Assembly (NCBI GenBank): GCA_021774445.1 | Contig: JAJFJA010000067.1 | Span: 1 to 64,000, forward strand | Source: Alphaproteobacteria bacterium | GTDB lineage: Bacteria > Pseudomonadota > Alphaproteobacteria > UBA6615 | Reading direction: 5' to 3' | Length of the DNA stretch: 64,000 nt | Position numbers and translations under genes: made by a program | Notes under the pieces: model-generated | Seen by the model: the letters and a program-made list of their open reading frames with translations, nothing else | Database searches by the model: none | What the model was told of the DNA's origin: nothing | Part shown: positions 35,503 through 45,000 of the stretch, one piece after another | Numbering within the stretch: the first letter of the stretch is position 1 | How the letters are laid out: every line of letters starts with the position of its first letter

Positions 35503-36317
35503 AGGCGGCCGCGCAGCGCCACCGGGTCCGCCCGGCGTCCGGTGAAGATCTCGAAGGCCTGGATGCCCTGGTGCAGGAACAGCTCAAAGCCGGTCATTGT
35601 CCGGAGGCCGGCGTGCGCCGCCGATGTCAGGAACTCCGTGCGCACGGGCGTGTAGACGGCGTCAAAGGCCCAGTGCTGAGAACCCAAGGCCTGAGACGGG
35701 ACGGGACATCCGGGCTGTTCGTGCATGCCGACCGGGGTGCAGTTAACGATGCCGTCCGCTTGGCCAACGGCGTCCGCGACGCGGTCGTGAACCGCCACCT
35801 TCGTGTCCGAGTCGAGTGCGGCAATTCTTGCGGCCAACTGCTCGGCTTTCGAGCGCTGGTGGTCGATCAAACAAATGGCGCGGGCGTTTAGTTCGCACAA
35901 GGCGACGGCGATGGCACTGCCGACGCCGCCGGCGCCGATCAAAACAACCCGACCGGGGTCCATAGCCTGGAAAGCGTTGCGGTACGCGGCGAGAAAACCC
36001 GAGGAGTCGGTGTTGTAACCGGCCGGCCGCGGGCCGCCGAAGACGACCGTATTCACCGCGCCAACCCGTTTGGAGAGCGGATCGCCGTCCACCAGGTGGG
36101 TCACTTGTTCCTTATAGGGGTAGGTAATATTGACGCCACGAAATCCGCCTGTCCTACAGGTCTCGAAAACCCGGGCAAAATTGAGGCCAAGGTCAGGCGG
36201 AACCAACAGCTCGTACGTCAGGTCGAGGCCGGCAAGAGATCCTGCCAAACCATAGAGGCTTGGCGCCTGCGAGCGTTTTATGCTGTCGCCGATGAGTCCC
36301 AGCTTCATGGTGCGCAT
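35490..36317 (-). CDS. Shikimate/quinate dehydrogenase-like protein
   Basis: The 275-residue protein has the two-domain layout of AroE/YdiB. A substrate domain carries GVNITYPYKEQ (Lys, with the usual proline kept), VGAVNTV and GYNTDSSGF (Asp). It is followed by the nucleotide loop IGAGGVGSAIAVALCEL. The N-terminal serine motif reads DSIKRSQAPSLYG, slightly unlike the biosynthetic AroE consensus HSxSPxxHN. It is the last gene of an operon with a TRAP transporter, which suggests uptake and use of quinate, shikimate or a similar acid. This context does not exclude a biosynthetic AroE. Confidence 0.85.
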   Translation of the reverse strand: MRTMKLGLIGDSIKRSQAPSLYGLAGSLAGLDLTYELLVPPDLGLNFARVFETCRTGGFRGVNITYPYKEQVTHLVDGDPLSKRVGAVNTVVFGGPRPAGYNTDSSGFLAAYRNAFQAMDPGRVVLIGAGGVGSAIAVALCELNARAICLIDHQRSKAEQLAARIAALDSDTKVAVHDRVADAVGQADGIVNCTPVGMHEQPGCPVPSQALGSQHWAFDAVYTPVRTEFLTSAAHAGLRTMTGFELFLHQGIQAFEIFTGRRADPVALRGRLAET

Positions 36318-36362
36318 ACTTCTAACGGGGCGGCCAACGGGACGGCTCGAGAACGTCTGCCG

Positions 36363-37661
36363 TTACGATCCCTGGTAGCCGAATTGGCGGGGCAGCCAGA
36401 GCACGACATCAGGCACCATCGTCATGATCAATAATGCGAGAATCAAGACCATGAGGAAGGGAATGACTTCCCGCATGATGTCGCGGAGAGGGATGCCCGT
36501 GGTGGCGTTGATGACAAACAGCAGGACTCCATAGGGCGGCGTTATCAGGCCAACCATGGCATTGACCACAACCACCACGCCGAAATGCACGAGATCGATG
36601 CCTAGCTCACGGGCGGTGGGGATGAAAACCGGCACAACCACGAGCAAAATTGTGGTTGCGTCCAGAACGCAGCCGAGCAGCAAAAACAGCACATTGATCA
36701 TCAACAAAAAGAGTATCGGCGACAACTCGAAGCCACCGAGCACGCCGGCCATGGCGTTGGGAATGTTCTCGCTGGCGACGATGAAGTTGAAGATGAGAGC
36801 GCCGCCGATGACCAAACCGATCGCGGCGGAGGAGCGGGCGCTGTTGGACATAATGCCGTATAGAGCGCGAACGGAAAGGGCGCGGTAAAAGAAGGCCGCG
36901 AGAATGAGCGCGTAGAACGCGGCGAGGGCCGCGGCCTCGGTTGGCGTGGTCACACCGCCGTATATTCCGACCAGCAGAATTACCGGCATCAACAATGCCG
37001 GAAAGGCGTCGACGGTGCGCCGAGGGATCTCTTTCAAGGGAACCGCCTGGTCCACCGGCGTGTTCCTGATGCGGGCGATGATGAAGATCATGATCATCAA
37101 GACCGCCCCCATCAAAAGGCCTGGAATAATACCGCCGAGAAATAGGAAGCCGATGGATGTGTCGGAAACCAGCGAGTACATGACCATCGGGATCGATGGC
37201 GGGATGATCGGGCCAATGGTGGCCGATGCCGCCGTGACGGCCGCTGCAAATCCCGGGCTATAGCGTCCCTCTTTCGTCATCATTTGGATGACGATCTTGC
37301 CGATGCCCGCCGCGTCGGCGATCGCCGAACCCGACATGCCCGAAAAGATCAGGCTGGCAACCACATTTACGTGGCCCAAGCCGCCGCGGAACCGACCGAC
37401 GAGTGCCACACAGAAATTCAAAAGCCGGTCACTGATCGTACCGGCATTCATGATGTTGGCGGCAATGATGAACAGCGGCACGGCCAGGATGATGAAGCTG
37501 GTGAACAGGCCTTGCAGGATTTGTTCCGATGCCAGGCCGAGATCCTGACCGCTGACAGCCAGGTAGACGGTTGCGCCGACGATCATGGCATAGGCGATGG
37601 GCGCGCCGATGGCCGCGGCGCCGAGCAGGATCGCGATGCAAAATATGAATGCAACGCTCAT
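36363..37661 (-). CDS. dctM: TRAP transporter large permease (DctM)
   Basis: The 432-residue protein is an ion-coupled importer subunit with about a dozen hydrophobic segments. Landmarks are the N-terminal FCIAILLGAAAIGAPIAYAM, the GMSGSAIADAAGIG loop and IPPSIPMVMYSLV, followed by TPTEAAALA in the second half. It works with the small permease and periplasmic receptor encoded upstream. The aroE-like gene starts 45 bases downstream. Confidence 0.95.
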   Translation of the reverse strand: MSVAFIFCIAILLGAAAIGAPIAYAMIVGATVYLAVSGQDLGLASEQILQGLFTSFIILAVPLFIIAANIMNAGTISDRLLNFCVALVGRFRGGLGHVNVVASLIFSGMSGSAIADAAGIGKIVIQMMTKEGRYSPGFAAAVTAASATIGPIIPPSIPMVMYSLVSDTSIGFLFLGGIIPGLLMGAVLMIMIFIIARIRNTPVDQAVPLKEIPRRTVDAFPALLMPVILLVGIYGGVTTPTEAAALAAFYALILAAFFYRALSVRALYGIMSNSARSSAAIGLVIGGALIFNFIVASENIPNAMAGVLGGFELSPILFLLMINVLFLLLGCVLDATTILLVVVPVFIPTARELGIDLVHFGVVVVVNAMVGLITPPYGVLLFVINATTGIPLRDIMREVIPFLMVLILALLIMTMVPDVVLWLPRQFGYQGS

Positions 37662-37688
37662 GAATTCAATTCCGGTTCTGGTATCGAG

Positions 37689-38192
37689 CTAGCGCTGATC
37701 AACATCAGCATTGCGGAATATTCTCACCGCTCGGATGGCGTAGCGCACGACGATCGCCGCGGAAAATATCAAATAGGCGGAAAAAACATAGTCGAGGCGG
37801 ATGCCCAAACTGGAGCTGCTCTCAATCTTCATAAAGGAGATGAAGTCGAACGTGGCGGGGTAAGCCGCGCCAAAGCCGATAACTATCAGCACCGCCGAAA
37901 TTAGCCCAAAGACGCGCCGAACCGGCGGCCGGGCGCTGATGTAGATCGTGTCGAACCTGACATGATCACGTTCGTGCAGGAGGAATGCCGATACCCAAAA
38001 CACGACCCACAGCCAGGCCAGCAGATTGGCCTCCAGGGTCCAGGTCAACGGCTGATTGACGACGTAGCGGAAAAATATCTGGAGGAGAAAGGAGACGAAC
38101 ATGGCGGTGAGAAGTCCCACCGCCACGTTGTCTGCCCTGTTTCGCAGCCAATTGCCTGCGAAACCCAACAATTTTTGGTTATTTGGCCGCAT
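37689..38192 (-). CDS. dctQ: TRAP transporter small permease (DctQ)
   Basis: The 167-residue protein has four hydrophobic segments and the family motif WTLEANLLAWLWVVFWVSAF, followed by RDHVRFD. I took the ATG at 38190-38192; it overlaps the end of the receptor gene by 14 bases, which suggests coupled translation. Earlier in-frame starts would lie inside that receptor gene. The dctM gene begins 27 bases downstream. Confidence 0.92.
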   Translation of the reverse strand: MRPNNQKLLGFAGNWLRNRADNVAVGLLTAMFVSFLLQIFFRYVVNQPLTWTLEANLLAWLWVVFWVSAFLLHERDHVRFDTIYISARPPVRRVFGLISAVLIVIGFGAAYPATFDFISFMKIESSSSLGIRLDYVFSAYLIFSAAIVVRYAIRAVRIFRNADVDQR

Positions 38193-39180
38193 TAATCCGC
38201 TCGAGCAGACCTTCTGGCCAATCTTTGGAGAAGTCGCTCTCGAGGTACATTGCCTGGGCCTTGGAACGGAAGGCGTCGACATCCGGTGTATAGACGTCAA
38301 GGCCCTCAGAGCGGAAGAACTCGACGATCTTCGCTTCGTTGTCGAGGATCGTTTCGGAGATCGCCAGGGACGCGCGTTGCGCCGATTCCTGAACAGTCTG
38401 CTGCTGCTCAGGCGTGAGGCCGTCCCAAGCGGATTTGCTGAAAGCCAGGAAGTTCATGTCGACGAGATGGCCGGTCAGCACGATTTGGTCCGTGACCTCG
38501 TAAAACTTGCGGTCCTTATCGGTGGGCAGAGGATTGTCCTGGCCATCGATGGTGCCGGTCTGCAGGCCGGTATAGACCTCGGTGAATGCCATCGGCGTGG
38601 GATTGGCCCCTAGCGCCCGGCCAAGAAACTGCCATGCGTCGGTGCCCGGCATGCGCAACTTCACGCCAGCCATATCCTCAGGGGTGTTGATCTTTTTGTC
38701 GCCACGTAGATTGAGCTGGCGGGTGCCGAAATACATTACCGACAGAAGCTTGACGCCAAGCTTGTCTTCGACGAGCTGGTACATCTCTTTGCCGATGTCG
38801 CCTTCGAAAACGGCGCGCTGATGCGCAGCGTCACGCATCAGGTAACCGGCGGTGAAGATCGACCATTCCGGGATCAGTTTGGCGAGCTCCTGGGCCGAGG
38901 TGATTGACATTTCCAGGTTGTCGCGAGCGATGGCGACGAGCTCGGTGCCCTGTTTGAAGAGGGAATCGTTGTAGTGGGGCTCATAGGTGGCAAATTCGCT
39001 GACCCCGTCGGCGAAGATGGTCGCCAGCCCTTGGGACCGGAAATCGGTCTCGGACGCCGGTGTGGACATGCGCAAGGTGATCTTGTCCTGGGCGGCAGCG
39101 GGGCCGGTCACGGCAAGGCCGGCGAGTAAAGCGACTGTCGCCGCGCCGATAATCGCGCGACGGCCAAATTGAATTGTCAT
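38179..39180 (-). CDS. dctP: TRAP transporter periplasmic substrate-binding protein (DctP)
   Basis: The 333-residue receptor starts with a basic N-terminus and signal peptide (RRAIIGAATVALLAGLAVTGPAAAQ). The segments KITLRMSTPASETDF, KLRMPGTDAWQFLGRALGANPTPMAFTEVYTGLQTG (in parts) and IDGQDNP belong to the DctP family. GGAGG seven bases upstream fixes the ATG at 39178-39180. The ligand is unknown; the operon partner points to a carboxylated cyclic compound such as quinate or shikimate. Confidence 0.94.
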   Translation of the reverse strand: MTIQFGRRAIIGAATVALLAGLAVTGPAAAQDKITLRMSTPASETDFRSQGLATIFADGVSEFATYEPHYNDSLFKQGTELVAIARDNLEMSITSAQELAKLIPEWSIFTAGYLMRDAAHQRAVFEGDIGKEMYQLVEDKLGVKLLSVMYFGTRQLNLRGDKKINTPEDMAGVKLRMPGTDAWQFLGRALGANPTPMAFTEVYTGLQTGTIDGQDNPLPTDKDRKFYEVTDQIVLTGHLVDMNFLAFSKSAWDGLTPEQQQTVQESAQRASLAISETILDNEAKIVEFFRSEGLDVYTPDVDAFRSKAQAMYLESDFSKDWPEGLLERINAAK

Positions 39181-39512
39181 CAGGGATCCTCCCATTAAGT
39201 CTTTATTGTCACGACATATTGCAGACCCCGGCCGCCGCGGAACGTTTGGCGGAAGCCGGGGGCCAGCCAGGCGTAATTCTTGCCACAGTTGCCGGTAGAA
39301 AGCTAGGACGGCCGGACTGGAGGCCGCCCGGCTCGGCGCAGGGCCGCGACATGATCCAGCGATCGCCCGCGCCGGCGTTGGCGCAGAGGCCGATATTGCT
39401 TGGTGACCGGTCAGTGGTAATGGCCCAATCGAGAGGCTGCAAGCCAATTGCAGACCGCCGGCATGGCAAGTCGGCTCAGTAGAAGACTTTGGTACGACCC
39501 AGCCTGGGTGCC
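39181..39512. other. Intergenic region upstream of the TRAP operon
   Basis: About 330 bases separate the start of dctP from the end of atpF. They should hold the end of the ATP synthase operon and the promoter and any regulator site of the TRAP operon. The only supported site is the ribosome-binding sequence of dctP at the left edge. Short frames in the stretch look like chance products of high GC, and no regulator gene is present. Confidence 0.6.
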
Positions 39513-39995
39513 CTAATTGAGCCGGGAGGGGAGTTCCTTGATGGCGGCGGTGATGATTTCGTCGCCGTCGTCGCCGTCCAGGCGATCCTGTAAGACCTCG
39601 GTCGCGGCGACCATGGCGACATCGACGGCGAGGTCGCGGACCTGCTGGGTCGCTTCGGCTTCGGCCTGAGCGATGCGGTTCATGGCCTGTTCCTCACGGC
39701 GCTTGATGGAGGCTGCGAGGTCATCTTCCGCGCGCCGGCGCATGATTTCCGCCTCTTCGGTGGCGAGCTTGAGGATCTCCGCCGCCTCCTTGGCGGCATC
39801 GCGTTGCATGCGCTTGTACTCCGCCAAGGCATGCTGTGCCTCTTCGCGCAAGCGCTGGGCCTCGTCGAGTTGATCGGAGATCGCCTTGGCGCGGTTGTCC
39901 AAGGCGCCAGCCAGGATCTTGGAGACCGGGCGATACAGGGCGATGACGAAGATCACGAAGCCGACGGCGACCCAAGTTTCCGCTTCCTCGAGCAT
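39513..39995 (-). CDS. atpF: ATP synthase F0 subunit b
   Basis: The 160-residue protein has a short N-terminal hydrophobic helix (ETWVAVGFVIFVIAL) followed by a long charged coiled coil, the stator stalk of the enzyme. Its stop is at the left end of the F0 operon. It overlaps the b' gene by one base. In alphaproteobacteria the b' gene precedes b, which is how I assigned the two. Confidence 0.93.
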   Translation of the reverse strand: MLEEAETWVAVGFVIFVIALYRPVSKILAGALDNRAKAISDQLDEAQRLREEAQHALAEYKRMQRDAAKEAAEILKLATEEAEIMRRRAEDDLAASIKRREEQAMNRIAQAEAEATQQVRDLAVDVAMVAATEVLQDRLDGDDGDEIITAAIKELPSRLN

Positions 39996-40486
39996 TACTT
40001 TTGCCCCTCGAGTGCCGTGTCGACCGCCGATTGCATAGACGGCGGATCGAGCTGAACGCCGGAGACCCGTGCCGCCGCGGCAGCGGCGAGATCCTGGGCC
40101 AGGCCACGGATGTTGCCGATGGCCTGTTGCCGGGCTGCGGCGATGCGCTCCTCGGCAGCCGAGAGATCGCTTGCGAGCTGCTTGGAAAGCGCCTCATGAC
40201 GTACCGAAGAGGCCGCAGCGGCCGCTTCGGTCACGGTACGGACCTGCTCCTGAGCCTTGGTCCTGGCGAGCGCCAGCTCCTGCTCGTAGGCGTCGCGCAC
40301 CGTTCCCGCATCCTCGGTGAGCTTGGCGGCCCGGTTAATGTCCTGGTCGATGCGGGTCTGCCGCGCCTCCAGAGTGTTCCGGATGCGCGGCAAGGCGGTC
40401 CTGACCAGGACGAAGTAGAGCGGCACAAACGTCACCACCAGCCAGAATAACTGGCTGACATAACTATGCGTCTCCAACTGTGGCAC
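39995..40486 (-). CDS. atpG: ATP synthase F0 subunit b'
   Basis: The 163-residue protein has an N-terminal membrane helix (LFWLVVTFVPLYFVLV) and a long alanine-rich helix with LPRIRNTLEARQTRIDQDINRA (in parts), as in photosynthetic and alphaproteobacterial b' subunits. It pairs with b in a heterodimeric stator. It lies between atpE and atpF and shares a base with atpF. The symbol atpG is used for b' in some genomes; others use atpF2. Confidence 0.9.
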   Translation of the reverse strand: MPQLETHSYVSQLFWLVVTFVPLYFVLVRTALPRIRNTLEARQTRIDQDINRAAKLTEDAGTVRDAYEQELALARTKAQEQVRTVTEAAAAASSVRHEALSKQLASDLSAAEERIAAARQQAIGNIRGLAQDLAAAAAARVSGVQLDPPSMQSAVDTALEGQK

Positions 40487-40523
40487 GGTGGCCTCCCAGC
40501 GTCGGCCGGCTGACGAATCGCGG

Positions 40524-40748
40524 TCAGCCGAACAGGATAATCAAGGCAATAACCAGCGCGAAAAGGGCAATGGCTTCAACCAGGGCAAAGCCCAACATGG
40601 TCATGGTGAAGACGTCGCCACGGGCGGCCGGGTTGCGGCCGACGGCGGTAATGAAGGCGGAGAAGACATTGCCGATACCGATACCGGAACCGATAACGCC
40701 GATCACCGCTAGGCCGGCGCCGATTACTTTTGCAGCTTCTACTTCCAT
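40524..40748 (-). CDS. atpE: ATP synthase F0 subunit c
   Basis: This 74-residue proteolipid forms the rotor ring. It has two hydrophobic hairpin helices joined by the polar loop VGRNPAARGDV. The proton-carrying acidic residue is Glu58 in GFALVEAIALFAL. The size and loop are typical of alphaproteobacterial c subunits, which carry Glu here. It follows atpB after 54 bases. Confidence 0.96.
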   Translation of the reverse strand: MEVEAAKVIGAGLAVIGVIGSGIGIGNVFSAFITAVGRNPAARGDVFTMTMLGFALVEAIALFALVIALIILFG

Positions 40749-40802
40749 GGTTCTAGCTTCGCCTCCGTTTAGCGAGTCTTTGCGATTGGGACCCCAGGCC
40801 CC

Positions 40803-41525
40803 TTAGTGAAGTTCTAACGCGTCCTTGATGTACAGGCAGGTGAGGATGGTGAACACATAAGCCTGGAGAAAAGCGATAAGGATCTCGAGGCCGGTCAGGG
40901 CGACGACGACAGCCAGCGGCAGGACGCCGAAAACCCCGAGGCTGAAAACGAAACCAGCGATGACCTTGAGCAACGTATGGCCGGCCAACATGTTGGCGAA
41001 AAGCCGAACGGACAAGCTGATCGGGCGCGAGAGGTAGGAGATAACCTCGATCGGGATCAGCAGCGGCCACATCCAGACAGGCGAGCCGGGCGGCACAAAG
41101 AACGAGAAGAAATGGGTGCCATGCTTGGCGAAGGCCAGGATGGTGACGCCGATGAAGACTATCGCGGCCATCGCGAAGGTGACGATGATATGGCTGGTAA
41201 AGGTGAAGCTGAAAGGCACCATCCCCAGCATGTTCCCGAACAAGACGAACATGAATAGGGTGAAGATGAGGGGAAAGTAACGCCGCCCCTCCGGCCCAAT
41301 GGTTTCCTTTATCAAGCCCGATATGAACTCATAAGTCATTTCGGTCAGGGATTGCCAGCGGCCAGGGACGGCCGTGCCGTGGCGGGCGCCGAGAATCAGG
41401 AAGCCGGCCGCGAGGATCACCGCCAAACTCATGAACAGGGACGAGTTGGTGAAGGAGATATCGATCTCGCCGATGCGCAACGGAACGATCGGTTTGATCT
41501 CGAACTGTTCAAGCGGACTAGCCAC
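40803..41525 (-). CDS. atpB: ATP synthase F0 subunit a
   Basis: The 240-residue subunit forms the proton half-channels beside the c ring. The essential arginine is in ISLSVRLFANMLAGH. Other typical segments are FTNSSLFMSLAVILAAG at the N-terminus and EILIAFLQAYVFTIL near the end. The protein has five to six membrane helices. It starts four bases after the end of atpI, so the pair is cotranscribed. Confidence 0.96.
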   Translation of the reverse strand: MASPLEQFEIKPIVPLRIGEIDISFTNSSLFMSLAVILAAGFLILGARHGTAVPGRWQSLTEMTYEFISGLIKETIGPEGRRYFPLIFTLFMFVLFGNMLGMVPFSFTFTSHIIVTFAMAAIVFIGVTILAFAKHGTHFFSFFVPPGSPVWMWPLLIPIEVISYLSRPISLSVRLFANMLAGHTLLKVIAGFVFSLGVFGVLPLAVVVALTGLEILIAFLQAYVFTILTCLYIKDALELH

Positions 41526-41528
41526 CGC

Positions 41529-41891
41529 TTACTCCTTTTCCTTCCTGTCCGACGGCGTTTCGTCGTCGGCGTTAACGTCGTCGGTCGATGAAATCCCGGC
41601 AAGCCGCTGAGCGCTGCGGTAGACGTTGCGGAAACCGGCGGCGGCGCCGAGCACAAAAAACACAATCATCAACCAGGGTTGCGTGCCGAGCCAGCGATCG
41701 AGTCCCCAGCCGATGCCGGTACCAACCACAAGGCCGGCCACCAGGTCGACTCCGATGCGCGCGGCGGCGCCCATTTCCTTCGATTTTTGGTCCCTTGCCC
41801 TATCGTTTCGCCGTCCAGCCTGACGTGATTTCGCAGCCTCTAGCCTCGCATCCAGATCCTCCAGCGGAGGAGGTCTGTCGTCGCGCGCCAT
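41529..41891 (-). CDS. atpI: ATP synthase accessory protein AtpI
   Basis: The 120-residue protein from the ATG at 41889-41891 has a charged N-terminus (LEDLDARLEAAKSRQ) and two hydrophobic helices. These are GVDLVAGLVVGTGIGWGLD and PWLMIVFFVLGAAAGFRNVYR, the AtpI/AtpZ pattern with the GxGWGLDRWLGT turn. It is the first gene of the F0 operon and may assist assembly or Mg/Ca transport. The 150 bases upstream separate it from smc and may hold the operon promoter. Confidence 0.88.
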   Translation of the reverse strand: MARDDRPPPLEDLDARLEAAKSRQAGRRNDRARDQKSKEMGAAARIGVDLVAGLVVGTGIGWGLDRWLGTQPWLMIVFFVLGAAAGFRNVYRSAQRLAGISSTDDVNADDETPSDRKEKE

Positions 41892-42043
41892 ACGTGCTTT
41901 GAATCTCCCCCGAAAATCCGGTGTGGCGAGACGCCACGCCCGAAAAGCGCCGGCAAGGTACTGAGCGCTCAAGTCTAAGTCAAGACGGCAATCGGCCGCG
42001 GCGGATGGTGGTTAAGTCCCTCTTTTCTAGGCGTTTCCGAGGC

Positions 42044-45000
42044 TTAGGCCGTGCGGCGCATCTCGGCGGCGCCATGGAGGTCGACGGACACCAGCTGGCT
42101 GACGCCGCGCTCGGGCATGGTGACGCCGAACAGACGGTCCATACGCGCCATGGTCATGCGATGATGGGTGATGACGAGAAAGCGCGTGTCGCCGCCTTCG
42201 GCGATATGCTGCAGTAGCGAGCAGAAGCGGTCGACATTGGCGTCGTCGAGCGGGGCGTCGACCTCGTCGAGGACGCAGATCGGCGCCGGATTGGTCTGGA
42301 ATACCGCAAACAGCAACGCTACCGCGGTCAGAGCTTGTTCACCGCCGGACAGCAGCGACAGGGCCTGGAGCATTTTGCCCGGCGGGCTGGCAAAAATTTC
42401 GAGGCCGGCGTCGAGGGGATCTTCGGCCTCGGTCAATTCCAAATGGGCCCGGCCGCCGCCGAAGAGGCGGACGAACAGTTCCTGAAAATGCCGGTCAACT
42501 TCCGCAAAGGAAGCGGTCAGGCGCTGGCGGGCCTGACGGTTGAGGTTGGCGATGCCCTGCCGGAGCCGGGCAATGGCGGCCAATAGGTCGCCGCGCTCGG
42601 ACTGCATGGTGGTGATCTGCTCGTCGAGTTCGTTGGCCTCTTGCTCGGCCCGCAGATTGACCGGTCCCATGCCATCACGCTCGCGCAGCAGGCGCTCAAG
42701 TTTGCGTTCTGACGCTTCCTGGTCGGGCAGCGTGGCGCCCTCGGCGTAGCCGCCGACCGCGAGGACATCTTCGGGGCGGCATTCCAGGCGCTCGGCGATG
42801 CGTTCGCGAACATTGGTGCGGGCCTGTTCGGTCTGGGCAACCAAGGCCTCGATGCGGACCCGCTGTTCGCGGGCCTCGGCCAGGGCGGCTTCCGCTGCCT
42901 TCAGATCGCGTTCGGCGTCGGCGGCCGCGGCCTCGCCGCCGGCAACGCGGTCGGCGGCGTCGGCGCGGCGGGTCTCGGCCCGGGACAGACTGTCCAGTAG
43001 CGCGTGGCGCTGCTGCTCAATTTCGCCCGGGCGGGTCGCCAATTGCGCCAGTTCGGCGACAAGGGTGGCGTGGCGCTGCTGCAGCTCGGCGATGCGGGCG
43101 TTGGCGTTGTGCTGGCGCTGGGTCCAGGAGCCACGGTCCTGGGCGATGGTCTCGAGGCGGCGTTGACGTTCGCGAATGTCGCGGGCGATCTGATCGACGG
43201 CGGCCTGGGCCTGGCTTTCGGCGCTGCGGGCCTCGCTCAGGCGCTGCCGGGCGGCGACGACTTGTTGGCGCTGCGCGGCCAGGTCGTCGAGGCTGGAGAT
43301 ATCTTCCAGCGCCGTGGTCAGGCGGCGCGTTACCTCGTTCAATTCCTGTTCGAGGCGGTCGGCCGATTCCCGCAACCCTTCGAGGCGGGCGCTGGTCGAG
43401 GCCGCTTTGCGGGCCAGGGACGCCTGGTGGTCGCGCGCGGTCTGTACGGCGCGCTCGGCCTGGCGCTGGGCCTCGCGGGTGCCGCGCTCATGCTCGGAGG
43501 CTTGGCGGGCGAGGTCCTGGGCTTGGTGCAAGGCGGCTTCTGCGTCGGTGAAGCTTGTCTCAGCCGCTGCCAGGTCGGTGGCGAGGGTGGCGAGCCGGTT
43601 GCGTTGTTCGAGGCGCGCCGCGGCGGCGGATGGGGCGCCGGACTTGACCGTATAACCGTCCCAGCGCCAGAGGTCGCCGGCAAGGCTGACCAGACGTTGG
43701 CCGGGCTCGAGCTGCGGCGCCAGCCGCGCACCGTCGGCAGCGCTTTCGACCACGCCGATGAGAGCCAGACGGCGGTCGAGGGCGGCCGCACCGCGCACGA
43801 AACGCGCCAAAGGATCGGCGCCGGGCGGTAGGGCCGGCCCGGGTGTGGCGGCAAGGTGCCGCCAATGTTTCGGGGCCTCGTCCGTCGTGGCGGCGTCGAG
43901 ATCCTCGCCGAGGGCGGCGCCAAGCGCCGTCTCGTAACCGGGATCAACCTGGACGGTGTCGAGCACGGGTTCCCAGTCGCCGGGGGTGCCGCCGGCGAGA
44001 AGGTCGGTCAGGGCGGCGATTTCGGCACGGACACGGGCCCGCTCCGCCGCCGCCGTGTGACGTCGCTCCTGGGCGGTGTTGGCGGCGTGCTGGGTTTCGG
44101 TGCGGGCCTGTTCGGCGGCTTCGAAGGCCTGTTGGGCGACCGTCACCGCGTCTTCCGCCGTGGCAAGCTCGGCCTCGGCGCTCTGCAACGCCGCGCGATC
44201 CTGGGCCTCCGCCTCGAGGCGCCGATAGTCATCGGAGACCTGGGTGAAACGCTCGCGCAGGCCATCGGCGCGCTGCCTGAGGCTGGCGATTTCGCGCTCG
44301 AGAGCGGTCTTGCGGGCCTCGCCGCTGGCCATCGCCTCGGTCAACCGGGTGTGTTCGCGCTCAATGGTGCCGGCCGCGGCCGCGGCCCGTTCGAGGTCGG
44401 TCCGGGCGTGTTCGGTGGTCTCGGCGTCGGCGGCACCGGCGCCCTGCAATTCCGCCTCGCTGACGCCAAGCTGCTGCAAGGCGGTGCCGGCGTCTTCGGC
44501 GAGAACCGATTCGCGGCGCAGATCCTCGGCGATTTGGGCCTGTCGGGTTTCGCCCTGCTGGCGCTGGGTTTCGACGCGCTCTTCCTCGGCGTCGAGGGCG
44601 GCACGGGCCAGGGTCAGGCGCTGCAGCTCCGCCGCGGTCTCGGCCTCAGCCTGGCGCAACGGGGCCAGCGCCTCCGCCGTGGCTTCGCGGCGGGTGGTTG
44701 CGCCGGCGGTTCGACGGGTCAATTCGGCGACAATGCGCTCGGCTTCGACGAACCTAATCTTGGCGGCCTCAACCTCGGCCTGGGCAGCGGCCCAGCGCTG
44801 ATACAGCACCGCTGCCTCGGTCTGGCGGATATGGTCAGAAATATTGCGATAACGGCTGGCCTGACGGGCCTGTTTCTTGAGACCGCGCAATTGCTCATCG
44901 AGGGTCACGAGGACGTCGTCAAGGCGTTCAAGGTTGGTTTCGGCGGCCCGCAAGCGGAGTTCAGCCTCATGGCGGCGGGAGTGCAATCCGGAGATGCCGG

